The notes: generated by a model from the letters alone, not told the origin. Shown: positions 19,535 through 29,097, numbered from the stretch's first letter. The stretch: 64,000 nt of DNA from Methanothermococcus okinawensis IH1 (GCF_000179575.2 NC_015636.1:434001-498000), one strand, 5' to 3'. Numbers and translations: made by a program.

Positions 19535-20158
19535 ATGAAAAAAACTTATAAAAATAATGATAAAACTCCATTTGATAGATATGCAAAGGAATATGATAAA
19601 TGGTATGATGAAAATGAACAAATATATAAAGCTGAGCTCGATGCCATTAAAAAATTTATTCCAAAATCAGATGAAAAAAAGAAGGGTTTAGAAATTGGAG
19701 TGGGAACTGGAAGGTTTGCAAAACCACTTGGTATCGAGTATGGTTTAGAGCCATCAAAATCCATGGCAGAGATTGCAAAAAAGCGAGGAATAAATGTATA
19801 TGAAGGGATTGCTGAGGATATTCCCTTCGATGACGAATCCTATGATTATGTGCTGATGACTACAACATTATGCTTTTTAAATGACCCTATTAAAGGACTT
19901 AAAGAGATAAAAAGGATTTTAAAACCAAATGGGGTATTAATTATAGGTATGATTGATAAAAACAGTCCATTGGGAAAATTTTATGAATCTAAAAAAGAAA
20001 AAAGTAAATTCTATAAATATGCAAAGTTTTATTCTTTGGATGAAGTTTTAAACTGGTTAAAAGAGTTAAATTATAAAAATATAATATATAATTCTGTTAA
20101 AATAAGTGAAATGGATAATAAAGGAAGTTTTGTCGTTATATATGCAGAAAAACTATAA
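19535..20158 (+). CDS. Class I SAM-dependent methyltransferase
   Basis: A 207-residue methyltransferase of the UbiE/Methyltransf_11 type. It has DRYAKEYDKWYDENEQIY at the N-terminus, the SAM-binding motif I GLEIGVGTGRFAKPLG near residue 52, motif II-like GIAEDIPFDDESYDYVL, and the post-motif LKPNGVLIIGMIDKNSPLG. The substrate is not evident. A weak GGGAAAAA purine stretch precedes the ATG. Confidence 0.88.
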   Translation: MKKTYKNNDKTPFDRYAKEYDKWYDENEQIYKAELDAIKKFIPKSDEKKKGLEIGVGTGRFAKPLGIEYGLEPSKSMAEIAKKRGINVYEGIAEDIPFDDESYDYVLMTTTLCFLNDPIKGLKEIKRILKPNGVLIIGMIDKNSPLGKFYESKKEKSKFYKYAKFYSLDEVLNWLKELNYKNIIYNSVKISEMDNKGSFVVIYAEKL

Positions 20159-20222
20159 ATGGATAAAACTGCAAAAAATAATAAAATAAAAAATAAAATA
20201 ATAATTAAAAAATTAATAATAA

Positions 20223-21326
20223 TTATTCATTTTTAAGTGCTTTTATAGGGTCTAATTTGGATGCTTTATATGCAGGATAAAGCGATGCGATTAATGATGT
20301 CCCAACGCCAAACAATATCCCAATTAATAAATAAATCATACAATACCATGTTAATGAAGATTTTAATAAAAACACCACGACCAAATATCCAATAGCCACA
20401 CTTATCAGAGCTCCGATTAAACTTCCAATGATTCCAAGTATAAGTGCCTCATAAAGGAACATAATCATTATATCGCTCTTAGAAGCTCCAATACTTTTCA
20501 TAACTCCAATCTCTTTTGTCCTTTCAATTGTGCTCATCAACATTACATTACCAATGCCTATCCCAGCAACCAATAAGGATATGCCCCCTATTCCCATTAA
20601 AAATAAGGATAATTTATCCATGGCATCATTTATAGATTTAAGAAGTGTGTCCATTGATAATACTATTACTTTCTTTTCTTTTTTATTCATAATACTTTCA
20701 GTTTTATTTTTAATATCGTTTATATCATCTTTATTTTTAACATACAATACAACCATTGAATAATTATTCCCATAAAATCTTTTGTAGGTTTTTTGAGATA
20801 AAATTATGGAATTTTGAGAGATTATAAAATATGAACTATTGTATATGCCTCTTATTCTAAATGAAACATTATTTATTGTTATCATACTGTCTTTATTAAC
20901 ATTATTAAGATTTGAAAAGACACTATCTACATAAACCGTTGTATCAGAGAGTTCATTATTAATTCCTAAATTTAAATATTTTATATCACCTTTGCCTATG
21001 CCATAAATTGAAGTATAAGTTTTTTTATTTTTTCCTTTGATATATACAATATCGCTTCTTGTGCATATTGGAATTACTTTGCAGTTTAGCCTTTTTAATT
21101 TATCAACATCCCTTTTTGTAAAATGCAAATAACCTTCCCCAGCATTAGGAAATACCACAACAAAATTTGCCACGCCTTCAAAATTCTTGGATATGCCTTG
21201 TTTTAATCCGCCACCCAATATGCCCAATGAGGATATAGCCATAACTCCAATAATTATACCTAAAAGTGCTAAAATACTCCTCAATGTATGTCTTTTTAAA
21301 TTCCTCTTAGCCATTTCAAAATACAT
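20223..21326 (-). CDS. ABC transporter permease (MacB/FtsX type)
   Basis: A 367-residue permease with one N-terminal helix (TLRSILALLGIIIGVMAISS), a periplasmic-type external domain of about 200 residues, and three C-terminal helices (LSLFLMGIGGISLLVAGIGI, then SIGASKSDIMIMFLYEALIL). This is the MacB/FtsX topology, a mechanotransmitter rather than a classical importer. The start is one base after the ATPase stop (TAATATG), preceded by GAGGAAT. As the last gene of the Yip1-exported protein-ATPase-permease operon downstream of five peptide cassettes, it resembles the accessory exporter of circular bacteriocin clusters; that link is inference. Confidence 0.9.
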   Translation of the reverse strand: MYFEMAKRNLKRHTLRSILALLGIIIGVMAISSLGILGGGLKQGISKNFEGVANFVVVFPNAGEGYLHFTKRDVDKLKRLNCKVIPICTRSDIVYIKGKNKKTYTSIYGIGKGDIKYLNLGINNELSDTTVYVDSVFSNLNNVNKDSMITINNVSFRIRGIYNSSYFIISQNSIILSQKTYKRFYGNNYSMVVLYVKNKDDINDIKNKTESIMNKKEKKVIVLSMDTLLKSINDAMDKLSLFLMGIGGISLLVAGIGIGNVMLMSTIERTKEIGVMKSIGASKSDIMIMFLYEALILGIIGSLIGALISVAIGYLVVVFLLKSSLTWYCMIYLLIGILFGVGTSLIASLYPAYKASKLDPIKALKNE

Positions 21327-21327
21327 A

Positions 21328-22005
21328 TTATTCCTCAACTAATTCTCCATCCCTAATATTTATTATCCTATCGGCAACCTTTCCAACATTTATATCGTGG
21401 GTAACCATAACAACCGTTTTTCCAGATTTGTTTAATTTTTTTAGGAGCTCCATAATTTTAGCACCAGTCTTTGAATCCAATGACCCTGTTGGTTCATCGC
21501 ATAATAAAATAGGTGGGTCATTTGCAAGAGCTCGTGCTATTGCCACCCTCTGTTGCTGACCCCCACTTAATTGATTGGGTTTGTGATTTGCAAATTTTTC
21601 ATCCAATTCAGCCATTTTTAAACATTCCAATGCTCTTTTTCGTTTTTCTTCCGAGCTCATATTACTTCGATATTTAAATATTAGGGGGAGCTCTACATTT
21701 TCTAATGCACTCAACAATGGAATAAGATTAAACTGTTGAAATACAAATCCAATTTTCATTCTCCTAATTTCCGTTAATTGGTTATCGTTTAAATCACTTG
21801 CTTTTACACTATCTATATATACCTCTCCATTATCTGGTCTATCCAAACAACCAATAATATTTAAAAGTGTAGATTTCCCACTTCCACTTGGTCCCATAAT
21901 TGAGACAAATTCTCCCTCTTCTATTCTTAGATTTACATTATTTAGTGCGTATATTACTTCTTCCCCCATTTTGTAGGATTTTACAACATTTTTTAATATA
22001 ATCAT
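21328..22005 (-). CDS. ABC transporter ATPase (LolD/MacB type)
   Basis: A 225-residue nucleotide-binding subunit. Walker A is GPSGSGKSTLLN near residue 38, the Q-loop FVFQQFNLIPLLSALENVELP, the signature LSGGQQQRVAIARAL, Walker B ILLCDEPTGSLD and the H-loop VMVTHD. The GCLDRPDNG motif and length are typical of the LolD/MacB group. It pairs with the permease directly downstream. Confidence 0.95.
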   Translation of the reverse strand: MIILKNVVKSYKMGEEVIYALNNVNLRIEEGEFVSIMGPSGSGKSTLLNIIGCLDRPDNGEVYIDSVKASDLNDNQLTEIRRMKIGFVFQQFNLIPLLSALENVELPLIFKYRSNMSSEEKRKRALECLKMAELDEKFANHKPNQLSGGQQQRVAIARALANDPPILLCDEPTGSLDSKTGAKIMELLKKLNKSGKTVVMVTHDINVGKVADRIINIRDGELVEE

Positions 22006-22026
22006 AATTCCCCTTTATTATTATTT

Positions 22027-23540
22027 TTATTCCTTTTTTCTTATAAATCCCCTATAAATTAAATAAATCACTCCAATACAAAATAAAAGACCTATTCCAA
22101 TAACTGCATAATTAATTCCCTCTTTTTTTCCATTATAATCATTATACGATACTACCTGACCATTATCTATTTTTATCTCCTTGTTTATTGTTATTAAATT
22201 GTTGTTTTCATCCCTGTATGTAATTACAATTGGAATTTCACTTACATTTCCATTTATCACACAGTGCAATTCAAAACTTCCATAATCATCTGCATTTAAT
22301 GTTCCTACAAAATAATTTTCGTATGGTCTTTTTGGGATAATATTCTTTGTTCTTTTAATGCTAACCAATACACTTTTTGCCTTGGTAGTTCCTATATTGG
22401 ATAAATCCCCAGTAATTGTTTTTTCGGTTATTCCCTCTATATTTATTCCAGTTAAAACTAAATCAGCCCTTCCTATAACATTTACAGAGATATTTTTATC
22501 CACTTCATTTCCATCAAAAATTATTTTTATGGGGATTTCTTTAACTCCTATCTCATTTACCTTTATTTTAAATGAAACATTTTTGGTTTTTCCATAAGGT
22601 ATAAAGATAGTTTTTTGATTATTTCCTAAATAATATTTTTCAATAGATATAATAAAATTAGCATCCTTGTAATTGTTTTTAGGGATAATGTGAAATTATT
22701 CACCTCTCCAACGGGATAAGTGTAGTTAATTACATTTAAATCAACGGCATTATCTGGAATTACTTTAAATACTAAATTTCCTTTCTCTTCAACAATTTTT
22801 TGATTTTTGTAGTTGTATGTGATTGTATTGGAATGCCCCTGTTCTGTTTCTGTTTTATCCATTAGTTGTAAATTATCATATGGATTATTATATGTTAGTT
22901 CATAGGGTAGTTTTAAAATACCATCTCCACTTGCATAAATTTTAATCTCCATCAATTTTGTTTGGTGTGGTTTTAAGCCGTCTATATAACCCTCCGATAA
23001 TGAAAAAATATTACTATTATCGTTGTTAAATTGCATCTTTATGTTTTTTGCTACCCCTGTTCCCTCATTTGTTATTTTTAAATAGATGGTATTTTCGCCT
23101 TCTTTTATTGTTGGTGGATTTTCAATTGTAAGTATTGGTTTTCCCCTAATTGGAATAGTAAATATTCTATTTTCTGAATGTTGTTTATTATCCTCTGTAT
23201 AGTTGCAATATGCCACAATTTTATAGTCCTTTGACGGAGTATTATCTTTAATTTTTATTATAAAATGACCTACTCCTTTTTCAGATGGAAATAATTGCCC
23301 CTCATAATCCTTTCCTTTAATTATTTGTATGTAATTCTTACTTTCCCCATAAGGATATATGCCTATTACGGTGTTGTTTATCTCCTTTTCTGGTGTGATT
23401 ACCACCCATAAATCATAGGTCTTTGATGGTTCCAAATATTGATTTTTATAGTCAATGCTTGTAAATTCCACTGCATCTATTGTGTTTAAAATTAAAAATA
23501 AAGATAAGATAGATAAAAAAATAAAAAAGGATTTTTTCAT
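22027..23540 (-). CDS. Exported COG1361-like transporter subunit, frameshifted
   Basis: Two frames (22626-23540 and 22027-22503, plus the open stretch between) make one protein of about 504 residues. A signal peptide (MKKSFFIFLSILSLFLIL) is followed by beta-sandwich domains like COG1361/NEW3 (VKITNEG-type strands, for example IYLKITNEGTGVAKNIKM) and a C-terminal helix YAVIGIGLLFCIGVIYLIYRG. The frame breaks in a five-base run at 22676-22680; one extra base restores NNYKDANFIIS and continuity. Such proteins often accompany MacB-type transporters in archaea and probably form the external adaptor. Confidence 0.75.
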
Positions 23541-23549
23541 TATTTCACC

Positions 23550-24203
23550 TTATAAGAACTTGACTACACTGTATAATTGATAAGCCCCAAATAATACTGT
23601 TGGAATTAGTGCAACTATAAATGCCTTTTTTAATTCCAAATTCCTTGCATATTTTATCCCATAAGTCCATAAACCTAAATTCCATAATGTAACGGCAATA
23701 CCTATTAAAAGGTTTGTATATACCATGGTTTTTGGAATTATCGAAGACATGACATGTTTTACTATTATTGGATTTTGAAGTTGCCCCATTGTTAATGGTT
23801 GAATATGAACATTTGAAAGAAAATAGTATCCAATTGGTATTGTTATACATAAAGCCAATAAATTTGGTAATAGTCCATAGCCTGTGAATTCAAAAGTTCT
23901 TTTAAAAGAACCCTCTCCTTTAAATGCTATTGAAATTATATGCATTATTCCAGCTATTAATAGCCATGCTATAAATCCACCTACAAAAGCAGATACTGCG
24001 GCAATTATAGTAGATATAGCCATCATATTTTGCATATCTGCTGGAAATATCTTAAACATTATCGATGTTGTGTAATATGTATATATGGCTGTTAATGCCG
24101 AAAATATAAGGACTATAAGGAATGGTGTTTTAAGAGATATTTCTTTATTGGATAGATTTTTGAAGAAGTTATTTGGATTTAGGATGAGCTCCGATAGGTT
24201 CAT
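23550..24203 (-). CDS. Yip1-domain membrane protein
   Basis: A 217-residue protein with a short cytoplasmic N-terminus (LILNPNNFFKNLSNKEISLK) followed by five hydrophobic helices, the Yip1 pattern. The GSFKRTFEFTGYGLLPNLLAL segment is typical. It is the first gene of the transporter operon, 10 bases before the exported subunit, and 71 bases after the last DUF95 gene. It likely assists the MacB-type complex; the substrate is not shown. Confidence 0.85.
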   Translation of the reverse strand: MNLSELILNPNNFFKNLSNKEISLKTPFLIVLIFSALTAIYTYYTTSIMFKIFPADMQNMMAISTIIAAVSAFVGGFIAWLLIAGIMHIISIAFKGEGSFKRTFEFTGYGLLPNLLALCITIPIGYYFLSNVHIQPLTMGQLQNPIIVKHVMSSIIPKTMVYTNLLIGIAVTLWNLGLWTYGIKYARNLELKKAFIVALIPTVLFGAYQLYSVVKFL

Positions 24204-24274
24204 GTTCTCCCCTCTTTATTTTTTTTAATATAGTTATTTAAGAAAATATTATTGTATGTTTTTATATTTAAATC

Positions 24275-24829
24275 TTATGTCAATAGATAATTTGCTATCT
24301 CTGGAGTTATATAAACCTCTACGAAAGCGGCTATAATTATTAATATTATTGAAATTAGAGCTAATTTTAAGAATTTTCTTATATCTTCTTCTGTTATTGG
24401 CTTTTCTTTCTTATCTCTTAAATATTGAACTATCTCGTATGGGATTTTAAAACCTGCAGCTCCAACAATAATAAATCCTGAAAATTCAAAAATTGCATGA
24501 GGTATAACATAAGCAACAATATCAATTATTTTTACATTTGAAAGTAATATTGGAATTGACAATCCATTAAAGAATAATGTATAAAATGTTAATAATCCAA
24601 AGGTTAGAGAACCTAACAAAAGTTTTAAACACACTTCTAAGTTATTTGTTAATATCAAAATAAATTCATCCAAATTTGATATTTTTTGATGTTTTAAAAG
24701 ATGATTATTATTTCCCAAATTTGAGTTGGTTGGTTGTTGATTGAGACATATTCCACATAATATACCAAATATTAAACATGATAGTGACATAAGTGTACAA
24801 AATTTGTTTTTAGTGATTATCAATACCAT
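24275..24829 (-). CDS. SpoIIM/DUF95 membrane protein, cassette 5
   Basis: A 184-residue SpoIIM/DUF95 protein with five helices. DUF95 proteins are a recurring part of circular bacteriocin clusters, where they are needed for production, secretion or immunity. The C-terminal half (AAGFKIPYEIVQYLRDKKEK, then ITEEDIRKFLKLAL and VEVYITPEIANYLLT) is nearly identical in six copies of this island. This copy is the most divergent in the middle (VIPHAIFEFSGFIIVGAA instead of the usual HGIFEIPAM). GAGGT precedes the chosen ATG. Confidence 0.85.
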   Translation of the reverse strand: MVLIITKNKFCTLMSLSCLIFGILCGICLNQQPTNSNLGNNNHLLKHQKISNLDEFILILTNNLEVCLKLLLGSLTFGLLTFYTLFFNGLSIPILLSNVKIIDIVAYVIPHAIFEFSGFIIVGAAGFKIPYEIVQYLRDKKEKPITEEDIRKFLKLALISIILIIIAAFVEVYITPEIANYLLT

Positions 24830-24866
24830 ATTATACCTCAACAAAAATTACTATTTGATACTATCC

Positions 24867-25289
24867 CTACATATAAAATACATATAAAATAATTGCTACA
24901 ACCGTTAATAAACTAGTAATAAAAATTATCCCTAAATTTTTTTTAAATTGAATCCTACTCGGAATTTCTCCATTTGAACTATTTTCTCCAACCTTAGATA
25001 AGGTATTACATAACATCATAACCATTGAATTCATCATTAAAATCAGTGCGGATATACTTATTATCCCATTTGCTCCAATTGGGTCATTTTCAGAAATCAT
25101 CCAACTAAGAATCCCCAATGCTATACACATCATTATAGTTATGCTCGAAAACATAAATATGCGACTTATAATAAAATGAAATGGCATGTTAATCCATTTT
25201 TTTTGCATATAATAAAATACGCATAACACGATACCAACAGCAATAAATGTTATTATTACTGTTGTATTAGGGTAATTCATTAAATCCAT
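24867..25289 (-). CDS. Small membrane protein, cassette 5
   Basis: A 140-residue protein with four hydrophobic helices (TVIITFIAVGIVLCVFYYM, IFMFSSITIMMCIALGIL, ISALILMMNSMVMMLC and LGIIFITSLLTVVAIILYVF). I start at the ATG directly after GGTGATAT. The corresponding gene differs in every cassette, like a peptide-specific immunity or processing factor; that role is inferred from position only. Confidence 0.6.
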   Translation of the reverse strand: MDLMNYPNTTVIITFIAVGIVLCVFYYMQKKWINMPFHFIISRIFMFSSITIMMCIALGILSWMISENDPIGANGIISISALILMMNSMVMMLCNTLSKVGENSSNGEIPSRIQFKKNLGIIFITSLLTVVAIILYVFYM

Positions 25290-25340
25290 TATATCACCAT
25301 TATACAAAATAAAAAAATAAAAAACTATTAAAATGGGTGA

Positions 25341-25661
25341 TTAGCTCATTAAAACCACTGCACTTACCGAACTTGATACGCCAGCAGCAAATACTATTGC
25401 ACCAATGCCTGATACAATAGAAGGGGCAGTAAATATCGATATTGTTGTCCCTGCAAGAGCCATATATTGTAATTTTCCCATAAGTCTGTCATACTCGTTT
25501 TTGGTTATTTTTCCCTCATCATACAATTTTTGAGTATATGCTCCAATTTTTTCGCCTGATATTGTACTAGTTCCAGATACTGCAGTAGATGTAGCAAACA
25601 CAGCTCCTACCATACACAGCATAGCAATAGCAGCGAAACCTTTAAGTAGGTTTAATTTCAT
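25341..25661 (-). CDS. Bacteriocin-like secreted peptide, cassette 5
   Basis: A 106-residue precursor with the shared signal sequence (MKLNLLKGFAA, then MLCMVGAVFA) and predicted cleavage after residue 23. The mature part of about 83 residues begins with a Ser/Thr-rich stretch, then SGEKIGAYTQKLYDEGK, and ends in a very hydrophobic Ala/Val/Ser segment (GAIVFAAGVSSSVSAVVLMS). It is the largest and most charged peptide of the set. Strong ribosome site GGAGGTGA. Confidence 0.75.
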   Translation of the reverse strand: MKLNLLKGFAAIAMLCMVGAVFATSTAVSGTSTISGEKIGAYTQKLYDEGKITKNEYDRLMGKLQYMALAGTTISIFTAPSIVSGIGAIVFAAGVSSSVSAVVLMS

Positions 25662-25945
25662 AATGTATTCACCTCCTTTATGGTGGTTAAGTTTATTAGT
25701 CTTTAGCTCCGAACCTACAAAGGTTCATCATCGCCAGGGTCGGCTCCGAATAGTTCCCACCTATTCATCATCGCCGACTTTTCATTTTTCTTTAATATTT
25801 TTAAACAATTATTTAATAATGTTTTTAATATCACAATTAATTTTTACTTTTTTCGTAATTATTGTATATGCAAAACTACTATATATATATATTATGATTT
25901 GAATTAAATAGAAAATTATTTAAATTAAACTTAACTGTTATTAAC
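25662..25945 (-). promoter_or_regulatory. Cassette 5 promoter and tandem kink-turn leader
   Basis: Read on the - strand: an AT box with ATTTTCTATTTAATTC, a TATATATATATAT element, then hairpin 1 (25738-25778; stem GGTCGGC/GCCGACT-like) and hairpin 2 (25705-25735). Each has the kink-turn core GGC-GAT-GA on one side and C-GGA-GC on the other. Hairpin 1 has an upper stem GAATAG/CTATTC, different from cassettes 2-4, so the stem is conserved while the sequence changes. Hairpin 2 closes with G.U. A CCACC stretch could pair with the GGAGG ribosome site. Confidence 0.8.
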
Positions 25946-26485
25946 CTATGTTAATAGATAATTAGCAATTTTTGGAGTTATATAAAGCTCTATAAAAGCA
26001 GCTATAACTATTAATATTATTGAAATTAGAGCTAATTTTAAGAATTCTTTTATATCATCTTCTGTTATTGGCTTTTCTTTCTTATCTAAGAGATAAAGAG
26101 TTATTCCATAAGGTATTTTAAAACCTGCTACTGCCGATATAAGCATTGCTGGAATTTCGAAGATGCCATGTGGAAGGATTAAAGCAGTTATTAATTTTAA
26201 CGGTTCATTAGTTTGGAAAGTGGAACCAATTAATATGCCAACATTAAAACCATTAAATATTAAATTTATAAAAGTAGAAAAACCAAAGGTTATTGCTCCT
26301 GCTAACATTAGAAAAATAACTTTTAAGTTGTTTAATAGGATTGTAGGAAAGTTGAATTTTATATTTAACTTTTGATTTATTTCCTCCCCATTGTAGTTTT
26401 TTGAGAAGTCGTTTATAAAAATAAAGCCCGATATGAAACCTATTGAGAAGATTAAGATTGTTAATATTGGAGCTGGTAGTTTCAT
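25946..26485 (-). CDS. SpoIIM/DUF95 membrane protein, cassette 4
   Basis: A 179-residue copy. Its N-terminal half (INDFSKNYNGEEINQKLNIK) is shared with the copies of cassette 1 and of the orphan upstream unit, but not with cassettes 2, 3 and 5. In the conserved C-terminal half it alone reads PYGITLYLLDKKEKPITEDD in place of PYEVIQYLRDKKEK. This mosaic pattern suggests recombination among copies. Confidence 0.85.
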   Translation of the reverse strand: MKLPAPILTILIFSIGFISGFIFINDFSKNYNGEEINQKLNIKFNFPTILLNNLKVIFLMLAGAITFGFSTFINLIFNGFNVGILIGSTFQTNEPLKLITALILPHGIFEIPAMLISAVAGFKIPYGITLYLLDKKEKPITEDDIKEFLKLALISIILIVIAAFIELYITPKIANYLLT

Positions 26486-26542
26486 GGTTTCACAGTTATT
26501 ATGTTCATTTTGGAGTTATAGTTTTATAAAATCAAAATTAAG

Positions 26543-26890
26543 TTAGTTATAATAATGTTTAATAATAAACATCATACTAATAGTATAAATTGAAACCGCA
26601 GAGATTAAAAACATGGGTGTTATTAAGAGTTTGATATTTATTGGATATTTTATCAAAATAATACCAAGAGCAATACTAAATATTAAAATCACAAAATTCA
26701 TCCATAATATACAATCAAAATATGTTTTTTTGCCTACATGAGGAATAATATAGAGGCTAAATATCCGTTTTTTTATAATTTTTATATTTTTTTCTTTTGG
26801 TTGTTCATATGCATTTATAAAGTTTCTAAAAGCCCCTAAAATTATAAAAAATATTGCGAATAACAAAATATAATCCATTAAACTTAGCAT
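26543..26890 (-). CDS. Small membrane protein, cassette 4
   Basis: A 115-residue protein with an N-terminal helix (MDYILLFAIFFIILGAF), a basic loop (EQPKEKNIKIIKKR) and two or three further helices. A relic with only its first 16 and last few codons lies at 34531-34699. Site AGGGTGT precedes the ATG. Function unknown; position suggests a cassette-specific partner of the peptide. Confidence 0.6.
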   Translation of the reverse strand: MLSLMDYILLFAIFFIILGAFRNFINAYEQPKEKNIKIIKKRIFSLYIIPHVGKKTYFDCILWMNFVILIFSIALGIILIKYPINIKLLITPMFLISAVSIYTISMMFIIKHYYN

Positions 26891-26942
26891 AATAACACCC
26901 TATATCATAAAATTAAAAAATATAAAAATTAGGTTAACGTGT

Positions 26943-27242
26943 TTAAGCTAAGACAGCAAGTGTTGCTCCAGCAAGTGCAGGCCCAGAAACTCCAACTGCT
27001 GCAATAGTTCCAATGGCATATAGATAAGTAGCATCCCCTAAAGCTGCAGCACCTGCTCCATAAACTCCCCCAATTAGTCCCATGTATTCGCCAAACTTAT
27101 TAACAGAAGTATTTCCTGTAGCATCGCCATAAATGTATGCTGCAGCTCCAATATCTCCTGTGCTTATTGGTTCAGCAAACACAGCTCCTACCATACAGAG
27201 CATAGCTACAGCAGCGAAACCTTTAAGTAAGTTTAGCTTCAT
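26943..27242 (-). CDS. Bacteriocin-like secreted peptide, cassette 4
   Basis: A 99-residue precursor; signal cleavage predicted after residue 23 (AVFA-EP). The mature peptide of about 76 residues is Gly/Ala-rich and starts EPISTGDIGAAAYIYGDATG, ending with a hydrophobic Ala/Val stretch (VGVSGPALAGATLAVLA). Size, hydrophobicity and Ala/Gly content resemble circular bacteriocins. The start EPISTGDI is identical to that of cassette 2, though the rest differs. Confidence 0.75.
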   Translation of the reverse strand: MKLNLLKGFAAVAMLCMVGAVFAEPISTGDIGAAAYIYGDATGNTSVNKFGEYMGLIGGVYGAGAAALGDATYLYAIGTIAAVGVSGPALAGATLAVLA

Positions 27243-27517
27243 AATATATTCACCTCCTTTATGGTGGTTAAGTTCATTAGTCTTCGGCTCCTAACCTACA
27301 AAGGTTCATCACAGCCAAAAGGTTGGCTCCGAACATTCCCCCAAATGTTCATCATCGCCGACCTTTTTATTTTCCATTAAATTATTTAATGAGTATTTTA
27401 ATATTGTAATTAATTTCCATTTTTTTCATAATTATTGTATATGCAAAACCCTATATATACATATTATGATTTGAATTAAATAGAAAATTATTTAAATTAA
27501 ACTTAACTGTTATTAAC
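27243..27517 (-). promoter_or_regulatory. Cassette 4 promoter and tandem kink-turn leader
   Basis: Hairpin 1 lies at 27321-27363, upper stem GAACATT-type with a loop rich in G, and hairpin 2 at 27286-27316. In hairpin 2 the three-base bulge is TGT instead of GAT, yet the GA and GGA strands of the kink-turn are kept. Promoter and AT box as in the other cassettes. The leader ends in GGAGGTGA before the ATG. Confidence 0.8.
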
Positions 27518-28042
27518 CTATGTTAATAGATAATTAGCAATTTTTGGAGTTATATAAACCTCTACGAAAGCGGCTATAATTATTAATATTATTGAAATTA
27601 GAGCTAATTTTAAGAATCCTTTTATATCTTCCTCTGTTATTGGCTTTTCTTTCTTATCTCTTAGATACTGAATTACTTCATACGGTATTTTAAAACCTGC
27701 TACTGCTGATATAAGCATTGCTGGAATTTCGAAGATGCCATGTGGAAGTACTGTTATAACCACAAAAAACCAATTTTTTATTAAAGCTAATGCCTTGTAT
27801 TGAATTGCTAGTGCAAATCCATTATATAATAAATTACACATTATAGGAACTAAAAAAATACCACCTATTAAATTATAAAATACTATTTTAATGTTATTAA
27901 ACAAAATTCCAGAAAATGAATATGTTGGTAAAACATCGCATGAGTTTATGGAGGTACTTTTGAATGTGTCAAGCGGTATGAATGAGCCATAAATAAACCC
28001 TATTATAAATAATACAATAGGTAATGTTTTATATATTTTCAT
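27518..28042 (-). CDS. SpoIIM/DUF95 membrane protein, cassette 3
   Basis: A 174-residue copy. Residues from about 95 to the end match the other copies (LPHGIFEIPAMLISAVAGF onwards), while the first 90 (MKIYKTLPIVLFIIGFIYG, then SFSGILFNNIKIVFYNLIGG) are unlike any of the others. It starts 12 bases after the stop of the membrane gene upstream. Confidence 0.85.
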   Translation of the reverse strand: MKIYKTLPIVLFIIGFIYGSFIPLDTFKSTSINSCDVLPTYSFSGILFNNIKIVFYNLIGGIFLVPIMCNLLYNGFALAIQYKALALIKNWFFVVITVLPHGIFEIPAMLISAVAGFKIPYEVIQYLRDKKEKPITEEDIKGFLKLALISIILIIIAAFVEVYITPKIANYLLT

Positions 28043-28054
28043 AGTATTCCACTC

Positions 28055-28510
28055 TTAAATATTTTTAATAAATATTTTTAACACATTGTAGCCCATAGAA
28101 AAACAAACTCCTCCTCCATAACTTAATATAGATATCAAAATCATGCTTTCTGTCTGTTTATATGTCATTGGAAATATGATTAAATATTTAATAACTAATG
28201 CTGAGAATATAACAATTAATGGAAATAAAAATAAAATTATTTTAAAAAACTTCTCTAAGTTATTTTTTTCAAATATAACATAATTAACATCTTTATTTAT
28301 TAAATACTTTGAAGAATAAAGTCCAATTACTATACCAATTGCAACGAACATTGTTGAAATACTAAATATATTTTTTAATAAGGCCCAACCATAATTTAAC
28401 CAGAAATTAAAAACAAGTATGGGAACTATCCATAATAATATGCCTTCAATCATTAAACCTATTCCAACAATACATGGATTGTTTATATATGTGTGTGTAA
28501 TATCTTTCAT
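28055..28510 (-). CDS. Small membrane protein, cassette 3
   Basis: A 151-residue protein with four helices (IVGIGLMIEGILLWIVPILV, IFSISTMFVAIGIVIGLY, FFKIILFLFPLIVIFSALVI and MILISILSYGGGVCFSMGY). Start at the ATG following GGTGATATTT. Not similar to its counterparts in the other cassettes by eye. Function unknown. Confidence 0.6.
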   Translation of the reverse strand: MKDITHTYINNPCIVGIGLMIEGILLWIVPILVFNFWLNYGWALLKNIFSISTMFVAIGIVIGLYSSKYLINKDVNYVIFEKNNLEKFFKIILFLFPLIVIFSALVIKYLIIFPMTYKQTESMILISILSYGGGVCFSMGYNVLKIFIKNI

Positions 28511-28549
28511 AAATATCACCAAAAAATAAAATTAAAATAAATATGCGTA

Positions 28550-28858
28550 TTATAAAGCAATTCCACCTATTACCATAGGTATTCCAACAACAGCACCCAC
28601 CCCTGTAGAGCATGCAGCAACGCCACCTGTTATTAAAGCACCTGCGACTATTATATGTTCTGGAGCTAAAAACGCATTTACCCCAAATAATGCCTTTCCA
28701 GCGGTGGAACCATGATACGCTTCATCAGCACTGTGTGCGAGTTCATATCCTGTATATGCTGAATTAAGGATGGAAGGTGTAGCAAACACAGCTCCTACCA
28801 TACACAGCATAGCAATAGCAGCGAAACCTTTAAGTATGTTTCCTTTCAATATATTCAT
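28550..28858 (-). CDS. Bacteriocin-like secreted peptide, cassette 3
   Basis: A 102-residue precursor whose signal is slightly longer because NILKG is repeated (MNILKGNILKGFAAIAM). Predicted cleavage after residue 26 leaves about 76 residues: TPSILNSAYTGYELAHSAD, a His/Asp-containing middle, then a Gly/Val/Ala-rich tail with one cysteine (GGVAACSTGVGAVVGIPMVI). This peptide lacks the GDIG start motif of cassettes 1, 2 and 4. Confidence 0.72.
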   Translation of the reverse strand: MNILKGNILKGFAAIAMLCMVGAVFATPSILNSAYTGYELAHSADEAYHGSTAGKALFGVNAFLAPEHIIVAGALITGGVAACSTGVGAVVGIPMVIGGIAL

Positions 28859-29097
28859 TCTGTCACCTCTTATGGTGATTTAATTGGTAGATTTTGTAGG
28901 TCGGCTCCGAACATTCCTTCAAATGTTCATCATCGCCGACCTTTTTTATTTTCCATTAAATTATTTAATGAGTATTTTAATATTGTAATTAATTTCCATT
29001 TTTTTCGTAATTATTGTATATGCAAAACTACTATATATATATATTATGATTTGAATTAAATAGAAAATTATTTAAATTAAACTTAACTGTTATTAAC
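28859..29097 (-). promoter_or_regulatory. Cassette 3 promoter and single kink-turn leader
   Basis: Only hairpin 1 is present (28899-28941), with the full kink-turn core; hairpin 2 has been lost and replaced by a short spacer. Downstream TCACC can pair perfectly with GGTGA of the ribosome site (TCACCATAAGAGGTGA), a different pairing from the CCACC/GGAGG of other cassettes, which supports a conserved ribosome-site hairpin. Promoter and AT box as in the other cassettes. Confidence 0.75.

Noticed and set aside
21505-21525. AGGTGGGTCATTTGC, similar to the MITE end, inside the ABC ATPase gene
   Set aside because: It encodes the normal Walker B upstream segment (ANDPPIL); no inverted partner or target duplication is present, so the match is chance.
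22027-22503. An independent gene starting VDKNISVNV
   Set aside because: It lacks a ribosome site, and the open stretch upstream joins it to the exported protein through a one-base homopolymer change.
25593-25661. Lipobox (MLC) in the cassette signal peptides
   Set aside because: The cysteine is in the middle of the hydrophobic core without the L-A/S-G/A-C pattern, and a clear AVFA cleavage site follows.
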